Below are positions 19,758 to 28,729 of a DNA stretch of 64,000 nucleotides, in pieces. Made by a program: the position numbers and the translations under genes. The notes below the pieces were generated by a model, which was given only the letters and a program-made list of their open reading frames with translations, had not been told where the DNA came from and ran no database searches. How positions within the stretch are numbered: the first letter of the stretch is position 1; the number at the start of each line of letters is the position of its first letter. The DNA is from Roseobacter sp. MED193 (lineage in GTDB: Bacteria > Pseudomonadota > Alphaproteobacteria > Rhodobacterales > Rhodobacteraceae), in NCBI RefSeq assembly GCF_000152965.1, contig NZ_CH902583.1:2824694-2888693 (forward strand), given 5' to 3'.

Positions 19758-20219
19758 ATGCCTGCGCAAGGGTCCAGCCTCACCCTGCATGCCAGTTGCG
19801 TGTCGTTTGCGGGGCGTGGTCTCTTGATCCGGGGGGCCTCAGGCAGCGGCAAATCGGCCCTGGCTTTGCAGCTGATGGCCTATGGGGCGGATCTGGTTGC
19901 AGATGACCAGGTGCAGATCTGGCAGCAAGGTGCCACAGTATGGGCTGGTCCGCCCGCTGCGCTGTCGGGGCTGATTGAGGCACGCAACTACGGGATATTG
20001 ACGGCTGCCTTTGTGAAAGATACTGCAATCTGTGCTATCGTCGATCTCGATGAAGTGGAGGCGGAGCGACTGCCGCCCCTGCGCTACGAGAGTATCTTAG
20101 GACAAAAGATCCCGGCCTTTCGCCGGGTAGAGGGTCCGCATTTTGCGGCAGCGTTGATACAGTTTCTGAAATCCGGTTGCCTGGATCCAGATGCCAAACC
20201 GCATGATACAAAACTCTGA
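19758..20219 (+). CDS. hprK: Short HPr kinase/phosphorylase
   Basis: 153 residues, ATG at 19758 (an adjacent GTG is in frame). It corresponds to the C-terminal catalytic half only of the HprK of Gram-positive bacteria, the usual form in alphaproteobacteria. The Walker A loop GASGSGKSALALQL is followed by LVADDQV, which carries the acidic residues of the kinase/phosphorylase site. Expected role: ATP-dependent phosphorylation of HPr at Ser46 and its reversal. The HPr gene sits three genes downstream, and it still has that serine. Confidence 0.9.
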   Translation: MPAQGSSLTLHASCVSFAGRGLLIRGASGSGKSALALQLMAYGADLVADDQVQIWQQGATVWAGPPAALSGLIEARNYGILTAAFVKDTAICAIVDLDEVEAERLPPLRYESILGQKIPAFRRVEGPHFAAALIQFLKSGCLDPDAKPHDTKL

Positions 20220-20233
20220 GTGGCGGAGAGCCA

Positions 20234-21094
20234 ATGTCTGACCCTAAAGTAACCTCGATTGTTCTGGTGACTGGTCCTTCTGGAGCCGGGCGCACCACTG
20301 CGATCAATGTGCTGGAAGATCTCGGATTTGAAGCCATTGATAACCTCCCGCTCAGGCTGCTGCCCGGACTGGTTTCGGCGGCTGGCAATGTTGCACCGAT
20401 GGCGCTTGGGCTGGACAGTCGCAACCGCGATTTTTCTCCAGCGGCCTTGCTGGAGGTGATTGACATGTTGGAGGCCCGTGAAGGGTGCGATTTGTCGGTG
20501 CTCTATCTGGATGCCCGGCCAGAGGTCCTGTTGCGTCGCTATTCCGAAACCCGCCGCCGTCATCCGCTGGCTCCGGGGGAAACACCAGAACTGGGCGTAC
20601 AGCGGGAATTGAGCCTGATGGGGGCGATCCGCGATAGGGCTAGCCTTTTGCTGGATACCTCAGACATGAATGTGCATCAGGCCAAGGCCGAGATTGAGCA
20701 CCTCTTTGCCCCTGGCGGGCGCAACCTTGCGCTGTCGATCCAGAGCTTTTCCTACAAACGCGGCGTGCCCCGCAGCGTTGATATGGTTTTTGATTGCCGG
20801 TTTCTGGACAACCCCTACTGGGATAAAAACCTGCGCGGGTTGAATGGTTGCGACGCGGCGGTCCAGGCCCATGTGCAGGCGGACCAGCGCTATGAAGGCT
20901 TCTTTGCACGCGTGCTGGACCTCACGCGATTCCTGCTACCAGCCTACCGCGATGAGGGCAAATCCCACTTTTCCATCGCCTTTGGCTGTACCGGCGGGCA
21001 ACACCGGTCCGTCACCCTGGCAGAAACGCTTGCAAAAGCCCTTGCAGAAGAGGGCCAGCAGGTGTCAATTAGACATCGCGAGCTGCAAAGCTAG
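20234..21094 (+). CDS. rapZ: RapZ/YvcJ-family nucleotide-binding protein
   Basis: 286 residues. Walker A is [16 protein letters not shown] and Walker-B-like DNLPLRL follows; the C-terminal domain has the hallmark [15 protein letters not shown], which binds small phosphorylated ligands or RNA. In enterobacteria RapZ directs RNase E to a small RNA controlling glucosamine-6-phosphate synthase. In alphaproteobacteria the role is less clear, but the link to PTS genes is conserved. It lies 14 bases after hprK and 21 before the EIIA gene. Confidence 0.9.
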   Translation: MSDPKVTSIVLVTGPSGAGRTTAINVLEDLGFEAIDNLPLRLLPGLVSAAGNVAPMALGLDSRNRDFSPAALLEVIDMLEAREGCDLSVLYLDARPEVLLRRYSETRRRHPLAPGETPELGVQRELSLMGAIRDRASLLLDTSDMNVHQAKAEIEHLFAPGGRNLALSIQSFSYKRGVPRSVDMVFDCRFLDNPYWDKNLRGLNGCDAAVQAHVQADQRYEGFFARVLDLTRFLLPAYRDEGKSHFSIAFGCTGGQHRSVTLAETLAKALAEEGQQVSIRHRELQS

Positions 21095-21115
21095 CAGGGA
21101 TACGGAGTTGCAGGA

Positions 21116-21523
21116 TTGATCGGGATCGTGATCGTGGCGCATGGCGGGCTGGCTGGGGAATACCTGGCGGCAGTGGAGCATGTTGTGGGGCCTCAGCCCA
21201 ACCTTTTGTCCATCGCCATCGCACCTGATGATGATCGGGAAGACAAGCAATGTGAAATCTGCGCCGCAGCGGATCAGGTTGATACCGGCGACGGCGTTGT
21301 GGTGGTGACAGATCTCTATGGCGGATCACCGTCCAATTTGAGCCTGCGAGCCTGCAAGCCGGTGAATAGGCGTATTCTCTATGGTGCCAATCTGCCGCTT
21401 CTAATCAAGCTGGCCAAGTCTCGCCATCTTGTTGTGGGGGAGGCCGTACGCCAGGCCATGGAAGCCGGACGTAAGTATATTAATTCTCAAAATATCAATC
21501 CCGATGGGGAGCAGGCGCAGTAA
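21116..21523 (+). CDS. PTS EIIA component, mannose class
   Basis: 135 residues from a TTG start at 21116; MIGIVIVAHGGLAGEY is the EIIA-Man N terminus with phospho-accepting His9. The pattern VVVVTDLYGGSPSNLSL (about residue 62) is also typical. No EIIB, EIIC or EIID transporter genes are present, so the protein is probably regulatory rather than part of a sugar uptake system. The stop codon abuts the HPr start directly. Confidence 0.9.
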   Translation: MIGIVIVAHGGLAGEYLAAVEHVVGPQPNLLSIAIAPDDDREDKQCEICAAADQVDTGDGVVVVTDLYGGSPSNLSLRACKPVNRRILYGANLPLLIKLAKSRHLVVGEAVRQAMEAGRKYINSQNINPDGEQAQ

Positions 21524-21793
21524 ATGGCTTTGAAGACGTTAAAAATTGTGAATGAAAAGGGGCTGCACGCCCGTGCTTCTGCCAAACTGGTGGAGGTTGT
21601 CGAAGGCTTCGATGCCACGGCGGAGGTCTCCAAGGATGGCATGTCTGCCTCTGGGGACAGTATTATGGGGCTTTTGATGTTGGCAGCCTCGAAAGGAACG
21701 ACTATTGACGTCGAGACTTCAGGACCAGATGCTGCTGCTCTAGCTGCTGCGGTCGAGGCCCTTGTGGCTGATAAATTCGGCGAGGGGTTCTAG
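21524..21793 (+). CDS. ptsH: Phosphocarrier protein HPr
   Basis: 89 residues. His15 in KGLHARAS is the site phosphorylated by enzyme I, and Ser46 in SGDSIMGLL is the site targeted by HPr kinase; both are present. The start codon follows the EIIA stop with no gap. With HprK, RapZ and EIIA upstream it forms a phosphorelay for regulation. Enzyme I is not in the window and must be elsewhere. The symbol ptsO might be preferred if the relay is of the nitrogen type. Confidence 0.93.
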   Translation: MALKTLKIVNEKGLHARASAKLVEVVEGFDATAEVSKDGMSASGDSIMGLLMLAASKGTTIDVETSGPDAAALAAAVEALVADKFGEGF

Positions 21794-21824
21794 TCTTTGC
21801 CCTCCAACTAACAGGAATGGCACG

Positions 21825-22718
21825 GTGGCGGATACGGCACATGAGCAAAACACCGGGGTAACACCGGAAAGCGATCAGGGCACTGGCGAGGTCTATGACC
21901 GTCGCACCCTGACCTATGCCAATTCCTTTGATGATCGCTGGACCTCTTTGGCGATCAAAGCCATTGAATGGATGACTGGCAAGCTGACCATTCTGCGCAT
22001 GGTAAACAAGTTTGAAAACCAAAACGCGGAGTATCGTGGCCAGAAGTTCTGGCGCGGGGCGCTCAATATCATGGGGATCAAACTGGAGACCCCTGAAGAG
22101 CAGATCCAACGCATCCCAGCAGAGGGACCGGTGGTGATTGTTGCCAATCATCCCCATGGTATGGTTGATGGTATGATCTTTGCCGATCTCATCGGCCGTG
22201 TGCGCCAGGACTACCGGATCCTGACCCGCTCTGTATTGACGGGGCTGGATGAGGCAGCGACCTCCTTTATGATCCCGGTGCCCTTTCCGCATGATCCCGA
22301 AGCACAGAAGAAAATGGTCGAGATGCGCGCCAAAACCATGACGCACCTTAAAACTGGTGGAGTTGTGGCGCTTTTCCCGTCGGGCGTGGTGATGTCCTCA
22401 GAGACCTGGTTCGGTCCGGCGATTGAGCAGGAATGGAATGTTTTCACAGCGCAGCTGATCCGTCGATCCGGGGCGCGGGTGGTACCGATCCTCTTCCCTG
22501 GCAGCAATTCCCGTAGCTATCAGATTGCCAATAAGCTTTCGCCGATCCTGCGCCAGGGCCTATTGCTGCATGAAATTGTGCGCTCCTGTAACAAGCCACA
22601 GGCGCCGGTGGTGGGGCAGCCGCTGACGGATGAACAGATGGCGCAGCTGCAAAGCGATCCGCGTGGGTTTATGGCCTGGCTTCGTGAGCACACTCTGAGC
22701 CTCGGTAAGAAGAGCTGA
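21825..22718 (+). CDS. Lysophospholipid acyltransferase family protein
   Basis: 297 residues from the GTG at 21825, chosen for AGGA eight bases upstream; the open frame extends further into ptsH. The acyltransferase motif is VIVANHPHGMVDGMIFAD, a variant with HPxG and Asp. VVALFPSGVVMSSE matches the substrate-binding block, and VVPILFPGSNSRS a later block. Such enzymes acylate lysophosphatidic acid, or in some bacteria make ornithine lipids. No obvious long membrane anchor; probably membrane-associated. The specific acceptor cannot be read. Confidence 0.82.
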   Translation: MADTAHEQNTGVTPESDQGTGEVYDRRTLTYANSFDDRWTSLAIKAIEWMTGKLTILRMVNKFENQNAEYRGQKFWRGALNIMGIKLETPEEQIQRIPAEGPVVIVANHPHGMVDGMIFADLIGRVRQDYRILTRSVLTGLDEAATSFMIPVPFPHDPEAQKKMVEMRAKTMTHLKTGGVVALFPSGVVMSSETWFGPAIEQEWNVFTAQLIRRSGARVVPILFPGSNSRSYQIANKLSPILRQGLLLHEIVRSCNKPQAPVVGQPLTDEQMAQLQSDPRGFMAWLREHTLSLGKKS

Positions 22719-22949
22719 GCCAGGCGTTTAGGGGCTTTTCAGTTTCCTAAGTCACCAAAGCAGCAATATCAAAGCCCTCATCGCCTGATCCCTGCGTGAC
22801 AGCGCCTTGGTCCTGTCCCAAGCAAAATGACGGTATCCACGCCCAAAGGGCGCGGAGCCTCCGCAATTTGGCTTGATCCCGGCCCGCTCCGCCGTCCTGC
22901 GGGGCCCAGGCGATGAGGACTCCGAAGCAGCAGCTCAAGGAGAGGTGAA

Positions 22950-23825
22950 TCAGCGGGTAGGGACGGGAGTTTCCCCGCGATAGTCGTAAAAACCGCGCTG
23001 GGTTTTGCGGCCCAGCCAACCGGCCTCGACGTATTTTGTCAGCAGCGGGCAGGGGCGGTATTTGGTATCCGCCAGGCCTTCGTGCAGCACATTCATGATG
23101 GCGAGACAGGTGTCCAGACCGATGAAATCGGCCAGTTCCAGCGGGCCCATCGGGTGGTTGGCACCCAGTTTCATCGACTCATCGATGGATTTTACCGATC
23201 CGACGCCCTCATAAAGGGTGTAGACCGCCTCGTTGATCATCGGCATCAGAATACGGTTGACGATAAAGGCGGGGAAATCTTCCGCGCTGGCTGCTGTTTT
23301 GCCCAGACGTTCGACTACCGCCTGGCAGCTGGCAAAGGTCTCTTCATCGGTGGCAATGCCGCGGATCAATTCCACCAGCTGCATCACGGGCACCGGGTTC
23401 ATGAAATGGAAGCCCATGAAGCGTTCAGGGCGATCGGTGCGGCTGGCAAGGCGGGTGATCGAGATCGATGAGGTATTGGAGGTGAGAATCGTATGCGGCA
23501 GCAAATGCGGTTGCAGATCCTCAAAGATCGCCTGTTTGACGGTTTCACGCTCGGTTGCGGCCTCGATCACCAAATCCGTGGCGCCAATATCCGCCAATAC
23601 CAGCGTTGTGGTGATCCGAGCCAGCGCCTCGGTGACAGCCGCCTCAGCGATCTTGCCTCGGCTGGCCTGGCGGGCCAGGTTTTTGTGAATTGCGCTGATT
23701 GCAGCGTCAAGGGATTGTTGGCTAATGTCATTCAAAACAACATCGTAGCCCGCCAATGCCATGACATGAGCAATGCCATTGCCCATCTGGCCTGCGCCGA
23801 TGATGCCAATCTTTTTGATATCCAT
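22950..23825 (-). CDS. hbd: 3-hydroxybutyryl-CoA dehydrogenase
   Basis: 291 residues from the ATG at 23825. The N-terminal Rossmann fold is KIGIIGAGQMGNGIAHVMA, with Asp at the end of strand two (VVLNDIS). NTSSISITRLA and the catalytic His in GFHFMNPVPVMQLVELI follow, then the C-terminal 3HCDH domain with KTAASAEDFPAFIVNR and ANHPMGPLELADFIGLD. It interconverts acetoacetyl-CoA and 3-hydroxybutyryl-CoA with NAD(P)H, feeding butyrate, polyhydroxybutyrate or ethylmalonyl-CoA routes. It stands alone, but the ETF genes lie about 1.1 kb away on the same strand. Confidence 0.92.
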   Translation of the reverse strand: MDIKKIGIIGAGQMGNGIAHVMALAGYDVVLNDISQQSLDAAISAIHKNLARQASRGKIAEAAVTEALARITTTLVLADIGATDLVIEAATERETVKQAIFEDLQPHLLPHTILTSNTSSISITRLASRTDRPERFMGFHFMNPVPVMQLVELIRGIATDEETFASCQAVVERLGKTAASAEDFPAFIVNRILMPMINEAVYTLYEGVGSVKSIDESMKLGANHPMGPLELADFIGLDTCLAIMNVLHEGLADTKYRPCPLLTKYVEAGWLGRKTQRGFYDYRGETPVPTR

Positions 23826-23982
23826 ACCAGGGGCTCCCAATTTGCCTGCTTGGCAACCTTATCGGGGGCTTTGGGGCAGTTACAAGGCTGCACATCTGGA
23901 ATTTTAGGTGAAATTTAACTTTAGGGAATTTGCAATCTTTCACCACCACAGTGATCCTTGGGTGAATAAATTGGTGGGAACT

Positions 23983-24798
23983 ATGAGTTACGAACTCAAA
24001 AGCGCAGGTGTGCTTTCGGGGGGGACGTGCTGCTATGCGGGATCGCGCTTGCCAGTACGTGGCCCCAAACGGGATCTGGACAGTCCATACCTCGCATTTC
24101 TTGGTGGGACAGAGGTTTTTGGGCGGTTTGTGAAAACGCCTTTTTCGGATGTTAGTGAGGCTTTGTTAAAAATGCCTTGTGTCAATCTCGCGGCAGTGAA
24201 CGCGGGGTTGGATACCTTTGCCAGCGACAAGGCATTGCTGGGGGTGGCGCGAGAGGCGCGCCTTTCTGTGATGCAGGTGCTGGGAGCGCAGAATGTTTCT
24301 AACCGCTATTACCGGGTGCATCCCCGGCGCAACGACCGCTTCTTGCAGGCGCAACCAGCGCTAAAGACGCTGTTCCCGGAAGTGGACTATACCGAGTTCC
24401 ATTTTAACAAACATCTTCTGACCACCTTGCAGGGGATCTCAGCTGAGCGTTTTGCAGAGGTACGTGACCATCTGCAGGAAACCTGGCTTGAGACGATGGG
24501 GCAGGTGATTGCCGAGCTGGAAGGGCGGGTTGTATTGCTTTGGGTCAGTTATGATCTGAAGGGCAATGGCGCGTTTAATCACGAGCCGGTGCTGGTGGAG
24601 CGCAGCATGGTCGAGGCGCTACGGAGCCGAGTTGCGGCGGTGGTAGAGGTCGCGGTGGCCCCTGCGGGTCTGGTCGATGACTTTGACGGGATGATCATGG
24701 GGGAGCTGGATTTTCCAGCGGCGCAGCACATGCTGGGGCCAAAGGAACATGCGCGGATCGGCTGCAGGCTGGCGGAGACCCTGCAGGGAAAAACCTGA
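23983..24798 (+). CDS. DUF6473 family protein
   Basis: 271 residues from the ATG at 23983 with GGTGGGA upstream; the frame is open further back. The pattern RLPVRGPKRDLDSPYLAFLGGTEVFGRF, seen from about residue 24, followed by NLAAVNAGLD, VMQVLGAQNVSNRYYRVHPRRNDRF and YTEFHFNKHLL matches my memory of the DUF6473 family found in Rhodobacterales. FLGGTE and NAGLD resemble the nucleotide/substrate loops of SGNH or sulfotransferase-like proteins, but this is speculation. Divergent from hbd. No signal peptide. Confidence 0.7.
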   Translation: MSYELKSAGVLSGGTCCYAGSRLPVRGPKRDLDSPYLAFLGGTEVFGRFVKTPFSDVSEALLKMPCVNLAAVNAGLDTFASDKALLGVAREARLSVMQVLGAQNVSNRYYRVHPRRNDRFLQAQPALKTLFPEVDYTEFHFNKHLLTTLQGISAERFAEVRDHLQETWLETMGQVIAELEGRVVLLWVSYDLKGNGAFNHEPVLVERSMVEALRSRVAAVVEVAVAPAGLVDDFDGMIMGELDFPAAQHMLGPKEHARIGCRLAETLQGKT

Positions 24799-24851
24799 AG
24801 CCGCTCTACTGAAGGGGCGTAGAGGCCGCATATGTGGACACAAGCAAAAAG

Positions 24852-24882
24852 AACGGGGCCCGCAATTGATGCAGGCCCCGTT
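24852..24882. terminator. Bidirectional terminator between the DUF6473 gene and etfA
   Basis: Stem aacggggcc / ggccccgtt separated by a 13-base loop, with A-rich sequence on one side and TTTT on the other. It serves two converging genes. Confidence 0.8.
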
Positions 24883-24924
24883 TTCATTTGTGTCCTGGGG
24901 GGCCCCCAGAGAGTCAAGATCGGC

Positions 24925-25854
24925 TTAACCGAGCTTTTCGGTCAGCTCAGGTACGGCGGCAAAGAGATCCGCAACCAGGCCAAAGTCAGCAACCTGGAAG
25001 ATGGGTGCTTCTTCGTCCTTGTTGATCGCAACGATCACTTTGGAGTCCTTCATACCGGCCAGGTGCTGGATTGCACCGGAGATGCCAACAGCGACATAGA
25101 GGTCAGGCGCGACGACCTTACCGGTCTGACCAACCTGCCAGTCGTTGGGGGCGTAGCCGGAGTCAACTGCAGCACGCGAGGCACCAACCGCAGCACCCAG
25201 CTTGTCCGCCAGACCTTCGATCAGTTTGAAGTCTTCCTCAGAGCCAACGCCACGACCACCGGAAACAACCACACCAGCTGAAGTCAGCTCGGGGCGGTCG
25301 GATTCGGCAACCTTGTCTTCGACCCATTCGGACAGACCGGGGTTTTCGGCAGCACCGATGGTGTCAACGGAGGCAGAGCCGCCATCGCCAGCCGCGTCAA
25401 AGGTCGCGGTGCGGAAAGAGATAACTTTCTTTGCATCCGAGGATTTGACGGTCTGGATCGCGTTACCTGCATAGATAGGACGCTCAAAGGTGGAGCCGTC
25501 AACAACAGCTGTGACGTCCGAGATCACCATGACGTCCAGCAGCGCAGCCACGCGGGGCAGCACGTTCTTGGCGTCGGTGGTTGCAGGGGCGACGATGTGC
25601 TCATAGTCACCAGCCAGCGAGGCGATCAGCGCCGCAGTGGGTTCCGCCAGGCGGTGGCCCAGGGAGGCATCTTCGGCGACCAGAACCCGTGAAACGCCAG
25701 CGATCTTGGCGGCTTCGGCACCAGCAGCCGCAGCAGAGGCGCCAGCGGCCAGAACGGTCACATCACCCAGAGCGGCAGCCGCAGAAACGGCCTTGGCGGT
25801 TGCGTCCAGCGCCAGGGCGCCATCGGTCACTTCAGCAAGGAGAAGAACAGCCAT
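24925..25854 (-). CDS. etfA: Electron transfer flavoprotein alpha subunit
   Basis: 309 residues. EtfA binds the redox FAD and carries electrons from acyl-CoA and related dehydrogenases to ETF:ubiquinone oxidoreductase. The FAD domain is clear at the C terminus: [33 protein letters not shown], and the signature [20 protein letters not shown]. Its start overlaps the etfB stop by one base (TAATG on the minus strand), so the two subunits are translationally coupled. It is a natural electron acceptor for the acyl-CoA dehydrogenase at 8181-9866. Confidence 0.97.
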   Translation of the reverse strand: MAVLLLAEVTDGALALDATAKAVSAAAALGDVTVLAAGASAAAAGAEAAKIAGVSRVLVAEDASLGHRLAEPTAALIASLAGDYEHIVAPATTDAKNVLPRVAALLDVMVISDVTAVVDGSTFERPIYAGNAIQTVKSSDAKKVISFRTATFDAAGDGGSASVDTIGAAENPGLSEWVEDKVAESDRPELTSAGVVVSGGRGVGSEEDFKLIEGLADKLGAAVGASRAAVDSGYAPNDWQVGQTGKVVAPDLYVAVGISGAIQHLAGMKDSKVIVAINKDEEAPIFQVADFGLVADLFAAVPELTEKLG

Positions 25855-26612
25855 TACACAGCCCCCGCTTCTTTGAGTTTCTCGACCAGCTCGTCAACGG
25901 AGCCAACCATGATACCGGCGGCACGGGCCGCTGGCTCGGAGGTGGAAACCACTTCCAGGCGCGGGGTGACGTCGACGCCGTAATCGGCGGCGGTCTTCTC
26001 GGCCATGGGCTTCTTCTTTGCCTTCATGATGTTTGGCAGCGAAGCATAGCGTGGCTCGTTCAAACGCAGATCGACGGTGACGATGGCGGGCATGTTCACC
26101 TTGATGGTTTGCAGACCGCCGTCCACTTCGCGGGTCACAACAGCTTTGTCGCCGTCGATGTCCAGCTCAGAGGCAAAGGTACCTTGCGACCAGCCCAGTA
26201 GGGCCGAGAGCATCTGGCCAGTGGCGTTCATGTCGTTGTCGATCGCCTGCTTGCCAGCCAGAACCAGGCCGGGCTGCTCTTCGTCGACGATGCCTTTGAG
26301 GATCTTGGCAACCGCCAGTGGCTCGATGTCGCTGTGCACATCATCAGCGGCCACAACCAGGATGGCGCGGTCGGCGCCCATGGCCAGAGCGGTGCGCAGG
26401 GTTTCCTGAGCCTGCTTAACGCCGATGGAAACAGCAACGACTTCATCAGCCTTGCCTGCTTCTTTGAGGCGGATGGCCTCTTCTACAGCGATTTCGTCGA
26501 AGGGGTTCATCGACATTTTTACATTGGCGAGATCGACACCGCTGCCGTCCGCTTTGACGCGGACTTTCACGTTATAGTCAATCACGCGCTTGACAGGCAC
26601 GAGTACCTTCAT
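25854..26612 (-). CDS. etfB: Electron transfer flavoprotein beta subunit
   Basis: 252 residues from the ATG at 26612 ([19 protein letters not shown]); an upstream in-frame ATG at 26657 would add a non-family extension. The subunit binds AMP and forms the ETF heterodimer. The beta-subunit signature is seen in [27 protein letters not shown] and the recognition loop [21 protein letters not shown]. It comes first in the etfBA unit. Confidence 0.97.
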   Translation of the reverse strand: MKVLVPVKRVIDYNVKVRVKADGSGVDLANVKMSMNPFDEIAVEEAIRLKEAGKADEVVAVSIGVKQAQETLRTALAMGADRAILVVAADDVHSDIEPLAVAKILKGIVDEEQPGLVLAGKQAIDNDMNATGQMLSALLGWSQGTFASELDIDGDKAVVTREVDGGLQTIKVNMPAIVTVDLRLNEPRYASLPNIMKAKKKPMAEKTAADYGVDVTPRLEVVSTSEPAARAAGIMVGSVDELVEKLKEAGAV

Positions 26613-26981
26613 TTTGCGTTCTCTCCTTAACAAACGGCACACCGCCGAAACGGGCACCCTCTATGCTCTCGCGCTGTTGATACCGGGTCAGACCGGGGCA
26701 CAACAGGGAAAAATCGTCACGTTGCAGTTCGCAGACGTCGTGTTTTGTCTTTTGCCACGACAATCTTGCAAGAATGTTTCGTGGTGGCTGCTCGCATTTC
26801 GCATGGTGACGCGAAACCGGCTGGCGGCTTGCTCCGGTGTGACGGGTTCCGGAACAAGAGTTAGCTAGGCGCGAATCGCCGCTCTGTCGATGGGTTTTGC
26901 GGCAGGTGACGCTGCGGCGCAGCATGTGACGCTGGGTGCCTTTGGGAAAACCCTGCGCCAGAATCTGCCTCAAAGGTCCCC
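26613..26981. promoter_or_regulatory. Gene-free stretch upstream of etfB
   Basis: 369 bases between the etfB start and the stop of the adenosyltransferase gene, both on the minus strand, so the etfBA promoter should lie here. I see a 9-base direct repeat gtgacgctg at 26906-26914 and 26926-26934 with a small hairpin gctgc/gcagc between. I cannot pick out a convincing promoter or terminator, and no open frame looks coding. Confidence 0.3.
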
Positions 26982-27560
26982 TTAGCGATTGGCGCCGGGC
27001 ACCCAGAGCACATCCCTGGCGCCGTTGTCATTGGCATGGCGCGAGGCGACAAAAAACCAATCCGACAGGCGATTGAGATAGGTCACAGCCACCGGGTTGA
27101 TGTCTTCCGCTGTCGCGAGTTCTGTTGTCAGCCGTTCAGCGCGCCGCGCTACGGTGCGGCAGATATGCAGATGCGCCGCCAGGGCAGAGCCCCCGGGCAG
27201 GACAAAGCTGCGCAGCGCGGCCAGATCTTTGTTCATCGCGTCGATTTCGCTCTCCAGCCGGTCGACATGAGACTGGGCAATGCGTAGTGGCGGATATTCT
27301 GCCTCAGCGTCTTTATCCATTTCGGGGCGGCACAGATCGGCGCCCAGATCAAAGAGGTCGTTCTGGATACGCGACAGGGCGCTGTCCATTTTGGCGTCAT
27401 CAGAGCTTGAAAGGCGGGCAACGCCGATACAGGCGTTCAGCTCATCCGAGGTGCCATAGGCGTTGACGCGGGCGTCATGTTTGGCGACCCGCGCTCCATT
27501 GCCAAGCGCGGTATCGCCCTTATCGCCGGTGCGGGTGTAGATCTTGTTCAGGACTACCAT
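26982..27560 (-). CDS. Cob(I)yrinic acid a,c-diamide adenosyltransferase, PduO type
   Basis: 192 residues. The enzyme moves the adenosyl group of ATP to cob(I)alamin, making coenzyme B12. PduO-type marks are IYTRTGDKGDTALGNG (ATP loop), NAYGTSDELNACIGVAR, IQNDLFDLGADLC and FVLPGGSALAAHLHICRTVARRAER. Adenosylcobalamin is needed by ethylmalonyl-CoA and methylmalonyl-CoA mutases, so the gene fits the carbon genes nearby. The HIG1-like gene lies just upstream on the same strand, two bases away. Confidence 0.93.
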   Translation of the reverse strand: MVVLNKIYTRTGDKGDTALGNGARVAKHDARVNAYGTSDELNACIGVARLSSSDDAKMDSALSRIQNDLFDLGADLCRPEMDKDAEAEYPPLRIAQSHVDRLESEIDAMNKDLAALRSFVLPGGSALAAHLHICRTVARRAERLTTELATAEDINPVAVTYLNRLSDWFFVASRHANDNGARDVLWVPGANR

Positions 27561-27562
27561 GG

Positions 27563-27769
27563 TTACTGACCTCCCTGACCACGCAGATAGACATAGGCGA
27601 CCAAAAGCACCACGGCGATGAATTGAAACAGCAACCTCAGCCGCATCAGCTTATTCGCGTATTTCTGGTTGAAGGCCCCGCCTTTTCCAAAGCCGCCGAG
27701 CCCAAGAACAAGCACCACAACCACGGCGGCCATTGCCAATATTGCCAGTAGATAGAGCGGATCACCCAT
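27563..27769 (-). CDS. HIG1-like twin-transmembrane small protein
   Basis: 68 residues with two hydrophobic segments (about residues 4-26 and 45-63) joined by a basic loop, NQKYANKLMRLRLLFQF. The loop resembles the hypoxia-induced gene 1 (HIG1) domain, whose members associate with cytochrome oxidase in mitochondria and some alphaproteobacteria. The stop of this gene is two bases from the adenosyltransferase start, suggesting one transcript. A role in respiration is inferred from the family only. Confidence 0.75.
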   Translation of the reverse strand: MGDPLYLLAILAMAAVVVVLVLGLGGFGKGGAFNQKYANKLMRLRLLFQFIAVVLLVAYVYLRGQGGQ

Positions 27770-27841
27770 TTGATGTCTTCCTTCGCGTTTGCCTGGGCAC
27801 TGGTCTAGCCCCTGCCGCCGGGCTTGGCGACAGGGAAATAC

Positions 27842-28672
27842 CTATCTAAGCCGGGCTAGGATGCGGTCAATTGCCCGGGTTGTCAGGATGCGGCGCAGGA
27901 AACCGGCGATATGGGTTGGCGTGGTCACATAGTAGCGCGCGCGGGGGCGTGACGATTCGCACGCGTGGATCAATTTGGCGGTGACCGCAGAGGCGGGCAG
28001 TTCGAACTGGTCCGGGCCTTTGCTTTCATAAAGCCGCTTGAGCAGCTTCTTCTCATAGAGCGGGCGAAAGGGCGAATTCTGCCAATCTATGAAGCGCTCA
28101 AAATGGGGAATGGCATTTTCGCGGAATTTTGAGGTCACCGGGCCGGGTTCAATCAGGGCGACTTTGATATCCGTGTCGACCAATTCCACCCGCAGCGTGT
28201 CGGTGAGCCCTTCGATGGCAAATTTTGTCGCCACATAGGCACCGCGCCAGGGAAAGGACACCAGCCCGAGGATCGATGAATTCTGCACGATGCGGCCATG
28301 ACCCTGTGCTCGCATGATGGGCAGCACCTGCCGTGTGAGTTCATGCCAGCCAAAGACATTGGTCTCAAAAATTTCGCGCAGCCCCTCGGTGGCCAAATCC
28401 TCTACTGCGCCGGGCAGTCCATGGGCGCCATTGTTAAACAGTGCATCCAGGGTGCCGCCAGTGGCCTTTAGAACCTCTGCCAGCCCGGTGGTGATGCTTT
28501 GCGTATCTGCGTAATCGATGCGGGGGCTGTCAAAGCCCTCGGCCCGTAGCCGGTCGCAGTCCTCGGCTTTGCGGCAAGAGGCAAAAACGCGCCAGCCGCG
28601 ATCCCGCATGCCGCGTGCGGCGTCTAGGCCGATCCCAGAGGAGCAGCCAGTGATCAATATGGTTTTTTGCAT
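27842..28672 (-). CDS. Short-chain dehydrogenase/reductase (SDR)
   Basis: 276 residues. Classical SDR features: TGCSSGIGLDAARG (cofactor glycine loop), DALFNNGAHG (variant of NNAG), catalytic Ser in QNSSILGLVSFP and YVATKFAIEG (Tyr and Lys). The Arg after the third strand (SCRKAEDCDRL) suggests NADP preference. The C-terminal 80 residues are longer than the minimal SDR and basic, as in membrane-associated retinol-dehydrogenase-like members. Substrate unknown. Confidence 0.88.
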   Translation of the reverse strand: MQKTILITGCSSGIGLDAARGMRDRGWRVFASCRKAEDCDRLRAEGFDSPRIDYADTQSITTGLAEVLKATGGTLDALFNNGAHGLPGAVEDLATEGLREIFETNVFGWHELTRQVLPIMRAQGHGRIVQNSSILGLVSFPWRGAYVATKFAIEGLTDTLRVELVDTDIKVALIEPGPVTSKFRENAIPHFERFIDWQNSPFRPLYEKKLLKRLYESKGPDQFELPASAVTAKLIHACESSRPRARYYVTTPTHIAGFLRRILTTRAIDRILARLR

Positions 28673-28729
28673 CCCTAAACCCTGTTTCCAATCGCCTGGT
28701 CAGAAGTATGCCAAGCCCTTTGGCCAGAG

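Noticed and set aside
22747-23019. 90-codon minus-strand frame downstream of hbd
   Set aside because: Overlaps the end of hbd, has no start signal, and only its last few residues look protein-like.
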